Shown: positions 1 through 8,706, counted from the first letter of the stretch. The stretch is 64,000 nucleotides of DNA from Micromonospora radicis (GCF_003583405.1 NZ_QXEC01000028.1:1-64000); one strand, 5' to 3'. A program made the numbers and translations. Notes: generated from the letters alone by a model not told the origin.

Positions 1-125
<125 letters not shown>

Positions 126-418
126 TCGAGTTGCTGGTGCGGCAGGTGGGGCACTGGCAACAGGGGCGATGGTCGGCTGCCGCCTCGGTCGGCAACGTGT
201 CCCGGGCCGATCTGGTGCACCGGCTGGTCCAGGACATCGCCGACCTGACGGCCGACGTGGAGGGGAAGCCACGGCGGGCCGTACCTCGGCTCGACAACCA
301 CCTGGCCCTGCCCGACCAGCTTCGGGTGGTCACGGCCGACCTGCTCGCCGTCGACCCGTCCGAAGAGGCACTGGCCCGGGCCGCGGCCGAGGTGGCCACG
401 ACCCGGGCCGCGCTCTAG
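126..418 (+). CDS. C-terminal end of an unidentified protein (5' truncated)
   Basis: An open frame emerges from the G tract and ends at TAG 416-418, giving about 97 plausible residues. They contain an alpha-helix-like segment (RADLVHRLVQDIADLTADV) and a tail rich in Ala and Glu. Amino acid use is protein-like only after base ~126; upstream the frame is poly-Gly. I do not recognise the family. It converges on the thiolase gene. The true start lies outside the window or was lost in the artefact. Confidence 0.55.
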
Positions 419-509
419 CGACCGGCGCGTCAGCGGTCGCGGTGCTTGCCGGACCGTCGGTGCTTGCCGGACCGCGCTCAAGGGCCAGCCGGAACCGTCG
501 ATCGTGGCG

Positions 510-560
510 GGTGGCCCGCCAATCCCGGGCCGGGCGGTGGCCCGCCAATCCTGACCGGGC
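510..560. repeat. Two-copy direct repeat between convergent genes
   Basis: A 26-bp unit at 510-535 is repeated almost exactly at 536-560 (shared core GTGGCCCGCCAATCC). A second short duplication (GGTGCTTGCCGGACCG) lies at about 440-475. Both are in the 145-bp gap between the truncated gene and the thiolase stop. No clear terminator hairpin was found here. Confidence 0.6.
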
Positions 561-563
561 GGC

Positions 564-1823
564 TCAGCTGAGCCGTTCCAGCACCATCGCCATGCCCTGC
601 CCGCCGCCCACGCACATGGTCTCCAGGCCGATGGTCTTGTCGTGCCACTGCAGGGCGTTGAGCAGGGTGCCGGTGATCCGGGCGCCGGTCATCCCGAAGG
701 GGTGGCCGACGGCGATCGCGCCGCCCATCACGTTCAGCTTCTCCTCGGGGATCCCGAGCTGACGGTACGACGGGATCACCTGGGCGGCGAACGCCTCGTT
801 CATCTCGACGAGGTCGACGTCGTCGATGCTCATCCCGGCCCGCCGGAGCGCCTGCCGGCTCGCCTCGACCGGGCCGAGTCCCATGATCTCCGGGGACAGT
901 GCGGTGACGCCGGTGGAGACGATCCGGGCCAGCGGGGTGATTCCCAGTTCGTCGGCCCGCTGGGCACTCATCACCACCACGGCGGCGGCGCCGTCGTTGA
1001 GCGGGCAGCAGTTGCCGGCAGTGATCCGGCCGTCCGGCCGGAAGACCGGCTGCAAAGCGGAGACCGCCGCCAGCGTCACCCCCGCGCGGGGGCCGTCGTC
1101 GGTGCTGACCACCGTGCCGTCTCCGGTGGTGACCGGGGTGATCTCGCGGGCCCAGAAGCCGTCCGCGATCGCCTTCTCGGCCAGGTTCTGGCTGCGTACG
1201 CCGAACTCGTCCATGTCGGCGCGGGACACGTCGTACACCTGGGCGAGGTTCTCGGCGGTCTGCCCCATGGACAGGTAGATGTCGGGAAGCGCACCGTCGG
1301 CGCGGGGATCGGTCCAGGTGGGGGCGCCGGCCTCGGACCGGGCCTGGGAACGTTCCTGTGCATCGGCGAAGCGCGGGTTCTCCCAGCGGCCCACCAGCGC
1401 CTGCGCCTCCGTGGGCAGCCCGTCGGAGCTACCGCGAGCGTACCGGGAGACGGTCTCCACGCCGGCGGAGACGAAGACGTCGCCCTCGCCGGCCCGGATC
1501 GCGTGCATGGCCATCCGGGTGGTCTGCAAGGAGGAGGCGCAGTACCGGGTGGTGGTGGCGCCGGGCAGGCCGTCGAGCCCCATCAGTACGGCGACCACCC
1601 GGGCCAGGTTGAAGCCCTGTTCGCCGCCGGGCAGGCCGCAGCCGAGGTACAGGTCGTCGATCTCCCGCGGGTCGAGCTGGGGCACCTTGGCCAGCGCCGC
1701 CTGCACGATGGTGGCGGCGAGATCGTCCGGGCGGAGGTCGCGGAGGGACCCCTTGTGGGCCCGACCGATGGGGGAGCGCGCGGTGGCGACGATCACGGCG
1801 TCGCGGGACGACTCAATCGGCAT
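564..1823 (-). CDS. Acetyl-CoA C-acetyltransferase (thiolase), FadA3-like
   Basis: 419-residue thiolase that joins or cleaves acyl-CoA units in fatty-acid metabolism. The nucleophilic Cys lies in RYCASSLQTTRMA (about C95). The His motif GGAIAVGHPFGMTG and the second catalytic Cys in ETMCVGGGQGMA are both near the C-terminus, and the length is normal. The frame stays open upstream to 1940, but those extra 39 codons cross an 18-bp tandem repeat. ATG at 1823 gives the expected N-terminus (MPIESSRDAVIVATARSPIG). A TAACGT box ends 7 nt before this ATG, suggesting a leaderless mRNA. By position and strand next to an SGNH hydrolase it corresponds to mycobacterial fadA3 (recalled map). Confidence 0.93.
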   Translation of the reverse strand: MPIESSRDAVIVATARSPIGRAHKGSLRDLRPDDLAATIVQAALAKVPQLDPREIDDLYLGCGLPGGEQGFNLARVVAVLMGLDGLPGATTTRYCASSLQTTRMAMHAIRAGEGDVFVSAGVETVSRYARGSSDGLPTEAQALVGRWENPRFADAQERSQARSEAGAPTWTDPRADGALPDIYLSMGQTAENLAQVYDVSRADMDEFGVRSQNLAEKAIADGFWAREITPVTTGDGTVVSTDDGPRAGVTLAAVSALQPVFRPDGRITAGNCCPLNDGAAAVVVMSAQRADELGITPLARIVSTGVTALSPEIMGLGPVEASRQALRRAGMSIDDVDLVEMNEAFAAQVIPSYRQLGIPEEKLNVMGGAIAVGHPFGMTGARITGTLLNALQWHDKTIGLETMCVGGGQGMAMVLERLS

Positions 1824-1830
1824 GGCACCA

Positions 1831-1836
1831 ACGTTA
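1831..1836 (-). promoter_or_regulatory. Candidate -10 box of the thiolase gene (leaderless)
   Basis: On the minus strand TAACGT is followed by a 7-nt spacer and then ATG at 1823. There is no Shine-Dalgarno. The layout fits transcription starting at or next to the start codon. No convincing -35 was found. Confidence 0.45.
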
Positions 1837-1854
1837 ACCCGCCGGTAACTTGTG

Positions 1855-1937
1855 GCGGAAGCTGCCCGTCCGGCGGAAGCTGCCCGTCCGGTGGGAGCTG
1901 CCCGTCCGGTGGGAGCTGCCCGTCCGGCGGGAGCTGT
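1855..1937. repeat. 18-bp tandem repeat, about 4.6 copies
   Basis: Units start at 1855, 1873, 1891 and 1909 with a partial copy from 1927. The consensus is GYGGRAGCTGCCCGTCCG, and copies differ at two positions. It lies in the spacer upstream of the thiolase start, between it and the SGNH hydrolase stop. Its 18-bp period keeps a frame open and would add a false N-terminal Gly-Arg-Ala repeat to the thiolase. Confidence 0.9.
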
Positions 1938-2028
1938 CACCGGCTGGCGACGCGGGTGACCCCGTCACCACCGGGCGGCCCAGGGCGGACTCAGCGGCGC
2001 GGAGGCCACCACTGGGCCCGGGGCGGGC

Positions 2029-2832
2029 TCAGCGGCGGGGGGCCACCGCGGCCGCGGCCGCCACCGCGGGCAACAGCGCGTGTGCCCAGACCCGGTAGCC
2101 GTCGGCCGAGGGGTGGAAGCCGTCGTGGCAGAACGCGCCGGCATCGGCCCGGAACACCGGGCCGGTCTCGGTGGCCAGGTCGACCACCGTGCCACCGGCG
2201 TCGAGTACCGCCTTCGTCTGGGCCTGACCGACCCGGCGGCCCATCCAGCCGACGACCTGGCGCAGTGGGGGCGCGATGGCCCGTACGGCGCCGAGATCCG
2301 GGCAGGTGCCGACCACGACCTCGACGCCGGCCTGGCGTAGCCGGTGCACCGCCGCGCCGAGGTAGGCGGCGGCGTCGGCGGGCCGGCGCAGGCTGGTCGC
2401 GTCGTTCGCGCCGACCAGCACGACCGCCACGTCCGGCCGTTCGCCGAGCAACGCGCGGGCCACCTGGGTGGCCAGGTCGGTGGAGCGGGAACCGGAGACG
2501 CCGACGCTGGACAGGCGTACCTGCCGACCGGCCGATCCCTCGGCGAGCAGGTCGGCCAGTTGCCCGCCGATGGTGTCGCCGAGGCGGTCGACGCCGACCC
2601 CGAGGGCGGACGAGTCGCCGAGCAGCACCAGGCGCAGTGGCGGTGCGTCGACCCGGCCGACCGTCGCCCGCAGGGCGAGCCCCAGCTCCGGCTGGGCGTA
2701 CCTGCGGTTGCGGGCCACGACGGCCTGACCGGCGAGCACGGCCGCGCCGCCGAGGGTGCCGGCCAGCAGCGAGACGGCGGCGGTACGCGCGACCCGGGCA
2801 GCGGCCCGGGCACCGGGAGACCGGACGATCAT
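2029..2832 (-). CDS. SGNH/GDSL-family hydrolase, second of a tandem pair
   Basis: 267-residue predicted exported or membrane-anchored esterase of the SGNH superfamily. A hydrophobic segment near residues 17-36 (VSLLAGTLGGAAVLAGQAVV) suggests a signal or anchor. Block I is LLGDSSALG (nucleophile Ser), block III is VLVGANDAT, and block V is DGFHPSADGY with catalytic Asp/His. I chose ATG 2832; the frame stays open to 2946 but would overlap the upstream gene. Its twin lies immediately upstream and shares the core VVVGTCPDLGA followed by R.I.PPLR, so the pair arose by duplication. The natural substrate is unknown. Confidence 0.85.
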   Translation of the reverse strand: MIVRSPGARAAARVARTAAVSLLAGTLGGAAVLAGQAVVARNRRYAQPELGLALRATVGRVDAPPLRLVLLGDSSALGVGVDRLGDTIGGQLADLLAEGSAGRQVRLSSVGVSGSRSTDLATQVARALLGERPDVAVVLVGANDATSLRRPADAAAYLGAAVHRLRQAGVEVVVGTCPDLGAVRAIAPPLRQVVGWMGRRVGQAQTKAVLDAGGTVVDLATETGPVFRADAGAFCHDGFHPSADGYRVWAHALLPAVAAAAAVAPRR

Positions 2833-2887
2833 CTCGTCGCCGCCCGCCCGCCCGTGCCGGCGGGGTGGTGGTGCCTGTTCCGCTGGG

Positions 2888-3940
2888 TCATGTGAGTCCC
2901 TCCACTGCGGGTGTGTCGGTCGCGGGAGCCGACTGCGCCGCCGCACCGACTCCGAAGAGCCGTCGCCGCCGCAGCTGCGCCCAGCGGCCGCCCGGACCGC
3001 TCTCGCTACCCCGGACCTTCGTGCCGCTGACCTCCGTGCCCGGATGCCGCGCGGCGACGTGAGCAGCCTTCGGCAATGACCGTACGCCTTCCAGGCGGGT
3101 CGGCGAAGGCCTGCGTTCGGCGCCGTGGCCGAGTGCGGAGAGCACGGTGGGCAGTAGCGCGGCGGCGGCCGCCGCGTACCCCTCGGCGGACGGGTGGAAC
3201 CGGTCCCAGGCGAACATCCGCCCCGGCTCGGCGTCGAAGCGTGGGCCCAACAGGTCGCCGAGGGAGACCGTCCAGCCGCCCGCCGAGACCACCGCCACCG
3301 TCTGCGCGGCGGCCAACTGCCGGCTCCACCGACGGGCCAGCCAGCGCAGCGGCGGTTGGATGGGACGGATCGCGCCCAGGTCCGGACAGGTGCCGACGAC
3401 CACCTCGGCGCCGGCCGCCCGCAGTGCGCGGACCCCCTCGACGAGGTAGCGCACGGCCAGGGCGGGCGGCGTACGGTTGGTCACGTCGTTGGCGCCGATC
3501 AGGATGACCGCGACGTCGGGGTCGCACTCCAGCGCCGCCTCGACCTGGAACCTGAGCGCGGCGGAGATGGCGCCCACCACGGCGAAGCGGTGCAACCGCA
3601 CCGGCCGCTGGAGCCGCCGGGACAGGCCGGTGGCCAGCAACGCGCCGGGCGTCTCCCGGCGCCGGTGCACGCCGTAACCGGCGGCGGAGGAATCGCCGAG
3701 CACGACCATGGTGACGGCGGCACCGGGGAACTTGGCGCCGTACACCCCGTCGCAGCGTGGCGGCGGTGCCTCCGCCATCGGAATGGTGCGGCGGGCCTGC
3801 CGGGCCTGGCCGAGCAGCACGCCGGTCGCGGCGGCCCCGGCCGCCGCGGTGGCGCCGGTGCCGAGCGCTGCCAGCCGGGCCACCCGCCACGCGCGGTGCC
3901 AGCGCGGACGGTCCGGTACGACGGAACCAGCGACCCCCAT
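2888..3940 (-). CDS. SGNH/GDSL-family hydrolase, first of a tandem pair
   Basis: 350 residues. An N-terminal hydrophobic stretch (about residues 23-45, rich in Ala, Thr and Gly) follows basic residues, fitting a signal peptide or anchor. SGNH blocks are VVLGDSSAAGYG, ILIGANDVTN and DRFHPSAEGY. The last ~80 residues are basic and of low complexity with no domain I can name. The neighbouring paralogue starts 55 nt beyond the stop, so they are probably co-transcribed. A TAGTGT box 6 nt before ATG 3940 suggests a leaderless transcript. Position and strand match mycobacterial Rv1075c (recalled). Confidence 0.87.
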   Translation of the reverse strand: MGVAGSVVPDRPRWHRAWRVARLAALGTGATAAAGAAATGVLLGQARQARRTIPMAEAPPPRCDGVYGAKFPGAAVTMVVLGDSSAAGYGVHRRRETPGALLATGLSRRLQRPVRLHRFAVVGAISAALRFQVEAALECDPDVAVILIGANDVTNRTPPALAVRYLVEGVRALRAAGAEVVVGTCPDLGAIRPIQPPLRWLARRWSRQLAAAQTVAVVSAGGWTVSLGDLLGPRFDAEPGRMFAWDRFHPSAEGYAAAAAALLPTVLSALGHGAERRPSPTRLEGVRSLPKAAHVAARHPGTEVSGTKVRGSESGPGGRWAQLRRRRLFGVGAAAQSAPATDTPAVEGLT

Positions 3941-3946
3941 ACCGCG

Positions 3947-3952
3947 ACACTA
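3947..3952 (-). promoter_or_regulatory. Candidate -10 box of the SGNH hydrolase pair (leaderless)
   Basis: Minus-strand TAGTGT, a 6-nt spacer CGCGGT, then ATG at 3940. No Shine-Dalgarno is present. The same geometry recurs at several other starts in this window. Confidence 0.5.
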
Positions 3953-4079
3953 GCGCGCCGGTCCGACGCCCCGCTGTCGTCGGGCCGCCGGTCGCGGTGC
4001 CTGGAAAACGTCGGATCTGGGTACTTGAATGGCACTGTTGCGTCGGGTCGTCACGCTGCACGTGGAGAGGAGCAGGACG

Positions 4080-4436
4080 ATGGCTAAGACGTTGAAGCGG
4101 GGTGCGGCCTTCGTGGCCCTGGCCCGGGCGTTGACCGCCGGTGCCCGGGGTGGCCCGTCGCTCGGCGCCCGGGTCGGCGCGCTGCCCAGGATGATCGCCG
4201 CGACCGCCCGCGGGCGGTACGACGGCGGTCTCCGGCTGGCCATGATGACAGCGGCGACGGCGTACATCGTCTCTCCGATCGACGCGGTGCCGGAGATGTT
4301 CCTGACCGTCTTCGGGCTGATCGACGACGCGGTGATGGTCACCTGGCTGGCCGGGGCGGTGCTGGCCGAGACCGAACGCTTCCTGGAGTGGGAGTCGCGT
4401 GGCGGGCCCGTGGTCCCCGGCCACGTGGTGCCCTGA
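4080..4436 (+). CDS. DUF1232 (YkvA-type) small membrane-associated protein
   Basis: 118 residues. The DUF1232 signature is visible as MMTAATAYIVSPIDAVPE followed by LIDDAVMVTWL. The family is widespread, small and probably membrane-associated, with no settled biochemical role. ATG 4080 is chosen over ATG 4029 because GAGAGGAGCAGGACG sits directly before it. It lies 83 bp upstream of cystathionine beta-synthase on the same strand and may be co-transcribed with it. Confidence 0.82.
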   Translation: MAKTLKRGAAFVALARALTAGARGGPSLGARVGALPRMIAATARGRYDGGLRLAMMTAATAYIVSPIDAVPEMFLTVFGLIDDAVMVTWLAGAVLAETERFLEWESRGGPVVPGHVVP

Positions 4437-4519
4437 CCCGACGTACCCTGGGCGCGGGAATCTCGCGAGCAACCCGCCCGGCCTGCGACGCCGGCGCCGG
4501 AGGAGAAGGGCACAACGAG

Positions 4520-5890
4520 GTGCAGTACTACGACAACGTCGTCGACATGATCGGCAACACCCCGCTGGTGCGGCTGCGCAACGTGGCCGAGGGCATCCAG
4601 GCGACGGTGCTGGCGAAGGTGGAGTACCTCAACCCCGGCGGGTCGGTGAAGGACCGGATCGCGCTGCGGATGGTGGAGGACGCCGAGGCCGCCGGAATCC
4701 TCCGGCCGGGTGGCACCATCGTCGAGCCGACCAGCGGGAACACCGGTGTCGGGCTGGCCCTGGTGGCGCAGCTCAAGGGCTACAAGTGCGTCTTCGTCTG
4801 CCCCGACAAGGTCAGCCAGGACAAGCAGGACGTGCTGCGGGCGTACGGCGCGGAGGTGGTGGTCTGCCCGACCGCCGTCGCGCCGGAGGACCCGCGCTCG
4901 TACTACAACGTCTCCGACCGGCTGGCCCGGGAGATCCCCGGTGCCTGGAAGCCCAACCAGTACGCCAACCCGGCGAACCCCCGCTCGCACTACGAGAGCA
5001 CCGGTCCGGAGCTGTGGAAGCAGACCGAGGGTCGGATCACCCACTTCGTGGCGGGCGTGGGTACCGGCGGCACCATCTCCGGCATCGGCCGTTACCTCAA
5101 GGAGGCGTCCGGCGGCGCGGTCAAGGTCATCGGCGCCGACCCGGAGGGTTCCGTCTACTCCGGCGGCACCGGCCGGCCGTACCTGGTCGAGGGGGTCGGC
5201 GAGGACTTCTGGCCGGAGACCTACGACCGGGGCGTGGCCGACGAGATCATCGAGGTCTCGGACAAGCAGTCCTTCGAGATGACCCGGCGGCTGGCCCGCG
5301 AGGAGGGGCTGCTGGTCGGCGGCTCCTGCGGCATGGCGGCGGTGGCCGCGCTGCAGGTGGCGCGCTCCGCCGGCCCGGACGACGTGGTCGTGGTGCTGCT
5401 GCCGGACGGTGGCCGGGGCTACCTGTCCAAGATCTTCAACGACAGCTGGATGGCCCGCTACGGGTTCCTCGACAACTCCGGCTCAGAGCCGACTGTCGCC
5501 GAGGCGCTCGCCAGCAAGCCGGGTGGCCTGCCCGAGTTGGTGCATGTGCACCCGACGGAGACGGTCCGCGACGCGGTCGACTACATGCGTGAGTACGGCG
5601 TCTCGCAGCTGCCGGTGCTCAAGGCCGAGCCGCCGGTGGTCACCGGCGAGGTGGCCGGTTCGATCGCCGAACGGGATCTGCTCGACGCGCTCTTCACCGG
5701 CCAGGCCCAGCTGCACGACACGATCGAGCGGCACATGGCGGCGCCGCTGCCGATGGTCGGCGGTGGCCAGCCGGTCAGCGAGGCGGTCAACCTGCTGGAG
5801 AAGTCCGACGCGGCGCTGGTGCTGATCGACGGCAAGCCCAAGGGCGTACTGACCCGCCAGGACCTGCTCGCCCACCTCGGCGCCCGCTGA
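4520..5890 (+). CDS. cbs: Cystathionine beta-synthase
   Basis: 456-residue PLP enzyme that condenses serine and homocysteine to cystathionine (transsulfuration). The PLP lysine is in NPGGSVKDRIAL (K44). The substrate loop is PTSGNTG and the PLP-phosphate loop is GVGTGGTISG. Two CBS domains fill the last ~115 residues (EYGVSQLPVLKAE, then the PMVGGGQPVSEAVNLL region). GTG 4520 is the start: AGGAGAAGGG lies just upstream and the protein then begins VQYYDNVVDMIGNTPLVRL, as in the family. Its partner metB lies 17 kb downstream, separated by accessory genes. Confidence 0.95.
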   Translation: MQYYDNVVDMIGNTPLVRLRNVAEGIQATVLAKVEYLNPGGSVKDRIALRMVEDAEAAGILRPGGTIVEPTSGNTGVGLALVAQLKGYKCVFVCPDKVSQDKQDVLRAYGAEVVVCPTAVAPEDPRSYYNVSDRLAREIPGAWKPNQYANPANPRSHYESTGPELWKQTEGRITHFVAGVGTGGTISGIGRYLKEASGGAVKVIGADPEGSVYSGGTGRPYLVEGVGEDFWPETYDRGVADEIIEVSDKQSFEMTRRLAREEGLLVGGSCGMAAVAALQVARSAGPDDVVVVLLPDGGRGYLSKIFNDSWMARYGFLDNSGSEPTVAEALASKPGGLPELVHVHPTETVRDAVDYMREYGVSQLPVLKAEPPVVTGEVAGSIAERDLLDALFTGQAQLHDTIERHMAAPLPMVGGGQPVSEAVNLLEKSDAALVLIDGKPKGVLTRQDLLAHLGAR

Positions 5891-5904
5891 GGCGGGTGCG
5901 GCAC

Positions 5905-5939
5905 GGCCCCTGCCTGACGCCTCGCGGACGGCAGGGGCC
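5905..5939 (+). terminator. Terminator hairpin after cbs
   Basis: A perfect 10-bp stem (GGCCCCTGCC at 5905-5914 with its complement at 5930-5939) encloses a 15-nt loop, starting 14 nt past the cbs stop. There is no T-run, which is usual for GC-rich actinomycete terminators. Confidence 0.7.
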
Positions 5940-6047
5940 CGGTCGACGTCCGCCGCCGAGTGGCACAGCGGATGCACAAGTGCGGCAAAGTCTCCACCCA
6001 TCCGTCCTGCCTAGCGTTGCCGCCAGGCACGACGACGGGAGGCAACG

Positions 6048-6980
6048 ATGGGGTACGACCACCATGAGGGTCAGCGGGTCAGTCGGCGGCGGGTGATCGC
6101 CGGAATCAGCTCGGTGGGGCTGGCCGGGTTATTGGCCGCCTGTGGGCGGGGCAGCGGGACCGTCACCACCTCGACCGGTGCGACCGCCGCGCCGCAGGCG
6201 ACCACTGCCAACGACCTGACCGCGCTCTTCGACGGGGTGAACACCTGCACCCTGACGGCGAGCACCACCCAGGGGCCGTACTACTTCGACGCGGACAAGA
6301 TCCGTAGCGACATCCGGGAGGATCGCGAGGGCACCCTGCTCCGGCTGGCCATTCGGGTGCAGGACAGCGAGCAGTGCGGTCCGCTGCCGAACGCGGTGGT
6401 GGAGATCTGGCACTGTGACGCGGCGGGGCTCTACTCCGGGGCCGAGGCGCAGTCGTCCGGCGCGAACGGTGCCTCCGGCGGCGGCACCGCGCCGGGTGGT
6501 GGTGCGCCGAGTGGCGCCGCGCCGGGTGGTGGTGTGCCGAGTGGCGCCGCGCCGGGCGGTGGCCCGGGTGGCGCTCCCGGCGGCTCCCCGGGCGGGGGCG
6601 ACACCCGAGGGGGCGACATGGGCGATCTGACCCCGACCGACGACCAGCGTTACCTGCGGGGTGCGCAGGTGACCAACGCCGACGGCATCGTCGAGTTCAC
6701 CACCATCTGGCCGGGCTGGTACCGGGGACGTACGGTGCACATCCACGCCATGGTGCACCTCGACAACGCCCGGGTGCTGACCAGCCAGGTGATGTTCGAC
6801 GAGGCGCTGAACTCGAAGATCTACGCCAGCCAGCCGTACGCGGCGCACACCGGGCGGGACACCTTCAACGACAACGACTCCATCTACGCCGACAGCATGC
6901 TGCTGACGGTACGCGAGGACGGCGACGGGTACCTCGGCGTGATCAACTTCGGGGTCGACTCCGACCAGGACGGAACCTGA
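6048..6980 (+). CDS. Intradiol ring-cleavage dioxygenase-like exported lipoprotein
   Basis: 310 residues. The N-terminus combines a twin-arginine-like run (VSRRRVIAG, 11-19) with a lipobox ending LLAAC (Cys32), so it is probably exported and lipidated. The fold is recognised by TQGPYYF, the first ligand Tyr in WHCDAAGLY (Y129) and WYRGRTVHIH (Y225, H231, H233), completing the Tyr2His2 non-haem iron set. Between the first and second Tyr there is a ~50-residue Gly/Pro/Ala repeat insertion (about 140-190) not typical of the family. The start is ATG 6048 after GGGAGGCAACG. The physiological substrate cannot be inferred; no aromatic catabolic genes are nearby. Confidence 0.85.
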   Translation: MGYDHHEGQRVSRRRVIAGISSVGLAGLLAACGRGSGTVTTSTGATAAPQATTANDLTALFDGVNTCTLTASTTQGPYYFDADKIRSDIREDREGTLLRLAIRVQDSEQCGPLPNAVVEIWHCDAAGLYSGAEAQSSGANGASGGGTAPGGGAPSGAAPGGGVPSGAAPGGGPGGAPGGSPGGGDTRGGDMGDLTPTDDQRYLRGAQVTNADGIVEFTTIWPGWYRGRTVHIHAMVHLDNARVLTSQVMFDEALNSKIYASQPYAAHTGRDTFNDNDSIYADSMLLTVREDGDGYLGVINFGVDSDQDGT

Positions 6981-7157
6981 GATCGACGCCGAGCTTCGGC
7001 GCGCGGTGGCCACGAACTCGTGGCGACCGATGCGCGGGCGTATCGGGACGGTTTCCTGCCGGCTGCCAGCGCGGTATCAACGCCGAGCCCGGACGCAACG
7101 CCGATCCTGGACAGCAGAGAAGGGTGGCGAGCTGCCCGACATGATCGACGCAATGTT

Positions 7158-7210
7158 CGAGATCTTGGACAGTTGCCGTCAGCCGCCGACGGAAACTGTC
7201 CAAGATCTCG
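7158..7210. terminator. Long perfect palindrome between convergent genes
   Basis: Arms CGAGATCTTGGACAGTT (7158-7174) and its exact complement (7194-7210) form a 17-bp stem. An inner 5-bp stem (CCGTC at 7176-7180 with GACGG at 7188-7192) follows after one mismatched pair, leaving a 7-nt loop. It sits between the stops of the dioxygenase and the GNAT gene and can serve both strands. It is AT-richer than its surroundings and resembles the element at 41846-41912. Confidence 0.75.
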
Positions 7211-7238
7211 CGGCGTTCGGTCCCGCGCCGATAGGGAA

Positions 7239-7748
7239 TCAGAGGGGGCGGCTGTAGCGCAGTTGCGGGGTTTGCGTGGTGCCGATCAGCTCGATGCGCT
7301 CCACTCCGGTGGGGGACCAGCCGCCACGTTCGTAGAAGCGGCGGGCGGTGGTGTTCTCGCGCAGCACCCAGAGCACCGCGTGGCGCCAGCCCCGCGTCCG
7401 CATGCCGGCCAGCGCGTCGACCATCAGCTCCCGGCCGACGCCCCGGCCGCGCTCGGCCGGGGCCAGATGAATCGCGCAGAGTAGGCCGGTGTCCGGTTCG
7501 TTCTCGTCGTCCGGGCCGGAATAGCTGAAACCGGCCAGGGCATCGCCCCGCATGGCCAGGATCATCCGGTGGCTGTCGCGCTCCCAGGTCCATCGCTCGA
7601 CCCAGTATTCGCCCATGGCCTCGGGGGTCGGGTCGGCCAGCGCCTCGGGCGGCAGGAACGACGAGTACGCGGCGACCCGGGAACGCTGGTGCAGCCGGCC
7701 CACCGCCCGCAGATCGTCGGCGGTCGCGGCACGCAGCGTGACAGTCAC
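7239..7748 (-). CDS. GNAT-family N-acetyltransferase
   Basis: 169 residues with a full GNAT fold. Motif A is IHLAPAERGRGVGRELM (acetyl-CoA pyrophosphate loop, R-G-x-G-x-G type), followed by VLWVLRENTTARRFYERGGW. The start codon overlaps the RNase Z stop by 4 bp (ATGA), indicating translational coupling. The substrate is unknown; the ELIGTTQTPQLRYSRPL tail is common in small actinobacterial GNATs of unassigned role. Confidence 0.88.
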   Translation of the reverse strand: MTVTLRAATADDLRAVGRLHQRSRVAAYSSFLPPEALADPTPEAMGEYWVERWTWERDSHRMILAMRGDALAGFSYSGPDDENEPDTGLLCAIHLAPAERGRGVGRELMVDALAGMRTRGWRHAVLWVLRENTTARRFYERGGWSPTGVERIELIGTTQTPQLRYSRPL

Positions 7749-8674
7749 CCAGCCGAGGTTACCCGCCGCGGAGGGACCTGCACGGTGGTCAGATCCTCGG
7801 CGATCACCAGGTCACCGTCGAACTGGGTACGTGCCTCGTCGGCGAAGCGGCGCGGGTCGGCGTACCGCTGGGAGAAGTGGGTGAGCACAAGTCGGCGTAC
7901 CCCCGACTCGGCCGCCACGCGTGCGGCCTGGCCGGCGGTGAGGTGCCCGACCTCGGCGGCGAGTTGCGCCTCCGAGTCCAGGAACGTTGCCTCGATCACC
8001 AGCAGGTCGGCGTGTTCGGCCAGGGCGTACACCCCGTCGCAGAGGCCGGTGTCCATCACGAAGGCGAACCGCTGCCCGGGGCGGGGCACGCTCACCTCGT
8101 CCCGGGTGATGCGGCGCCCGTCCAGGTCGAGGTGGCCGACGCGCTGCAGCTCGCCGACGGCCGGCCCGCCGATGTCGTACGCGGCCAGTTGCTCCGGCAG
8201 CATCCGGTAACTGTCCGGCTCCACCAGCCGGTAGCCGTACGTGTCGATCGGGTGCCGCAGCCGGCGGGCCTCCAGCGTGCCGCAGCGCAGCGGGATCCGT
8301 TGCCCGTCCGCCTCGATCGGCGTGACGGCCAGTTCGGCGGTCTCGTAGAAGGAGCTGGCGTGCCGCAGCCGGGCGAAGTACTCGGCACCCTCGGCCGGGA
8401 AGTGCACCGCGACCGGACGCGACACCCGGTCCAGGGAGAGCCGCTGGATGGTGCCGGGCAGGCCGAGGCAGTGGTCGCCGTGGAAGTGGGTGACGCAGAT
8501 CCGGGTCAGGTCGGTGGCGGTGACGGTGGTGTGCAGCAGCTGCCGCTGGCTGCCCTCGCCCGGGTCGAAGAGGATCACCTCGTCGTCCCAGCGCAGCACG
8601 TACCCGTTGTGGTTGCGGGCCCGGGTCGGCGCCTGGCTGGCCGTCCCCAGCACCACCAGCTCACGCATCGACAC
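7745..8674 (-). CDS. rnz: Ribonuclease Z (tRNase Z)
   Basis: 309-residue metallo-beta-lactamase endonuclease that trims tRNA 3' ends. The Zn motif THFHGDHCLG is intact. Downstream are the conserved FVMDTGLCDGVYALAEHADLLV and the histidine of LVLTHFSQRY. GGAGG lies 5 nt before GTG 8674 and 11 nt before ATG 8668 (MRELVVLGTASQAPTR, the usual N-terminus), so the start is one of these two; I give GTG. It overlaps the GNAT gene downstream. Upstream is an unusual leader (8675-8961) with its own promoter, a tiny ORF and a three-way-junction fold. Confidence 0.92.
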   Translation of the reverse strand: MSMRELVVLGTASQAPTRARNHNGYVLRWDDEVILFDPGEGSQRQLLHTTVTATDLTRICVTHFHGDHCLGLPGTIQRLSLDRVSRPVAVHFPAEGAEYFARLRHASSFYETAELAVTPIEADGQRIPLRCGTLEARRLRHPIDTYGYRLVEPDSYRMLPEQLAAYDIGGPAVGELQRVGHLDLDGRRITRDEVSVPRPGQRFAFVMDTGLCDGVYALAEHADLLVIEATFLDSEAQLAAEVGHLTAGQAARVAAESGVRRLVLTHFSQRYADPRRFADEARTQFDGDLVIAEDLTTVQVPPRRVTSAG

Positions 8675-8706
8675 GGGGACCTCCAGGGCTGACCCGGACA
8701 AAGGGC

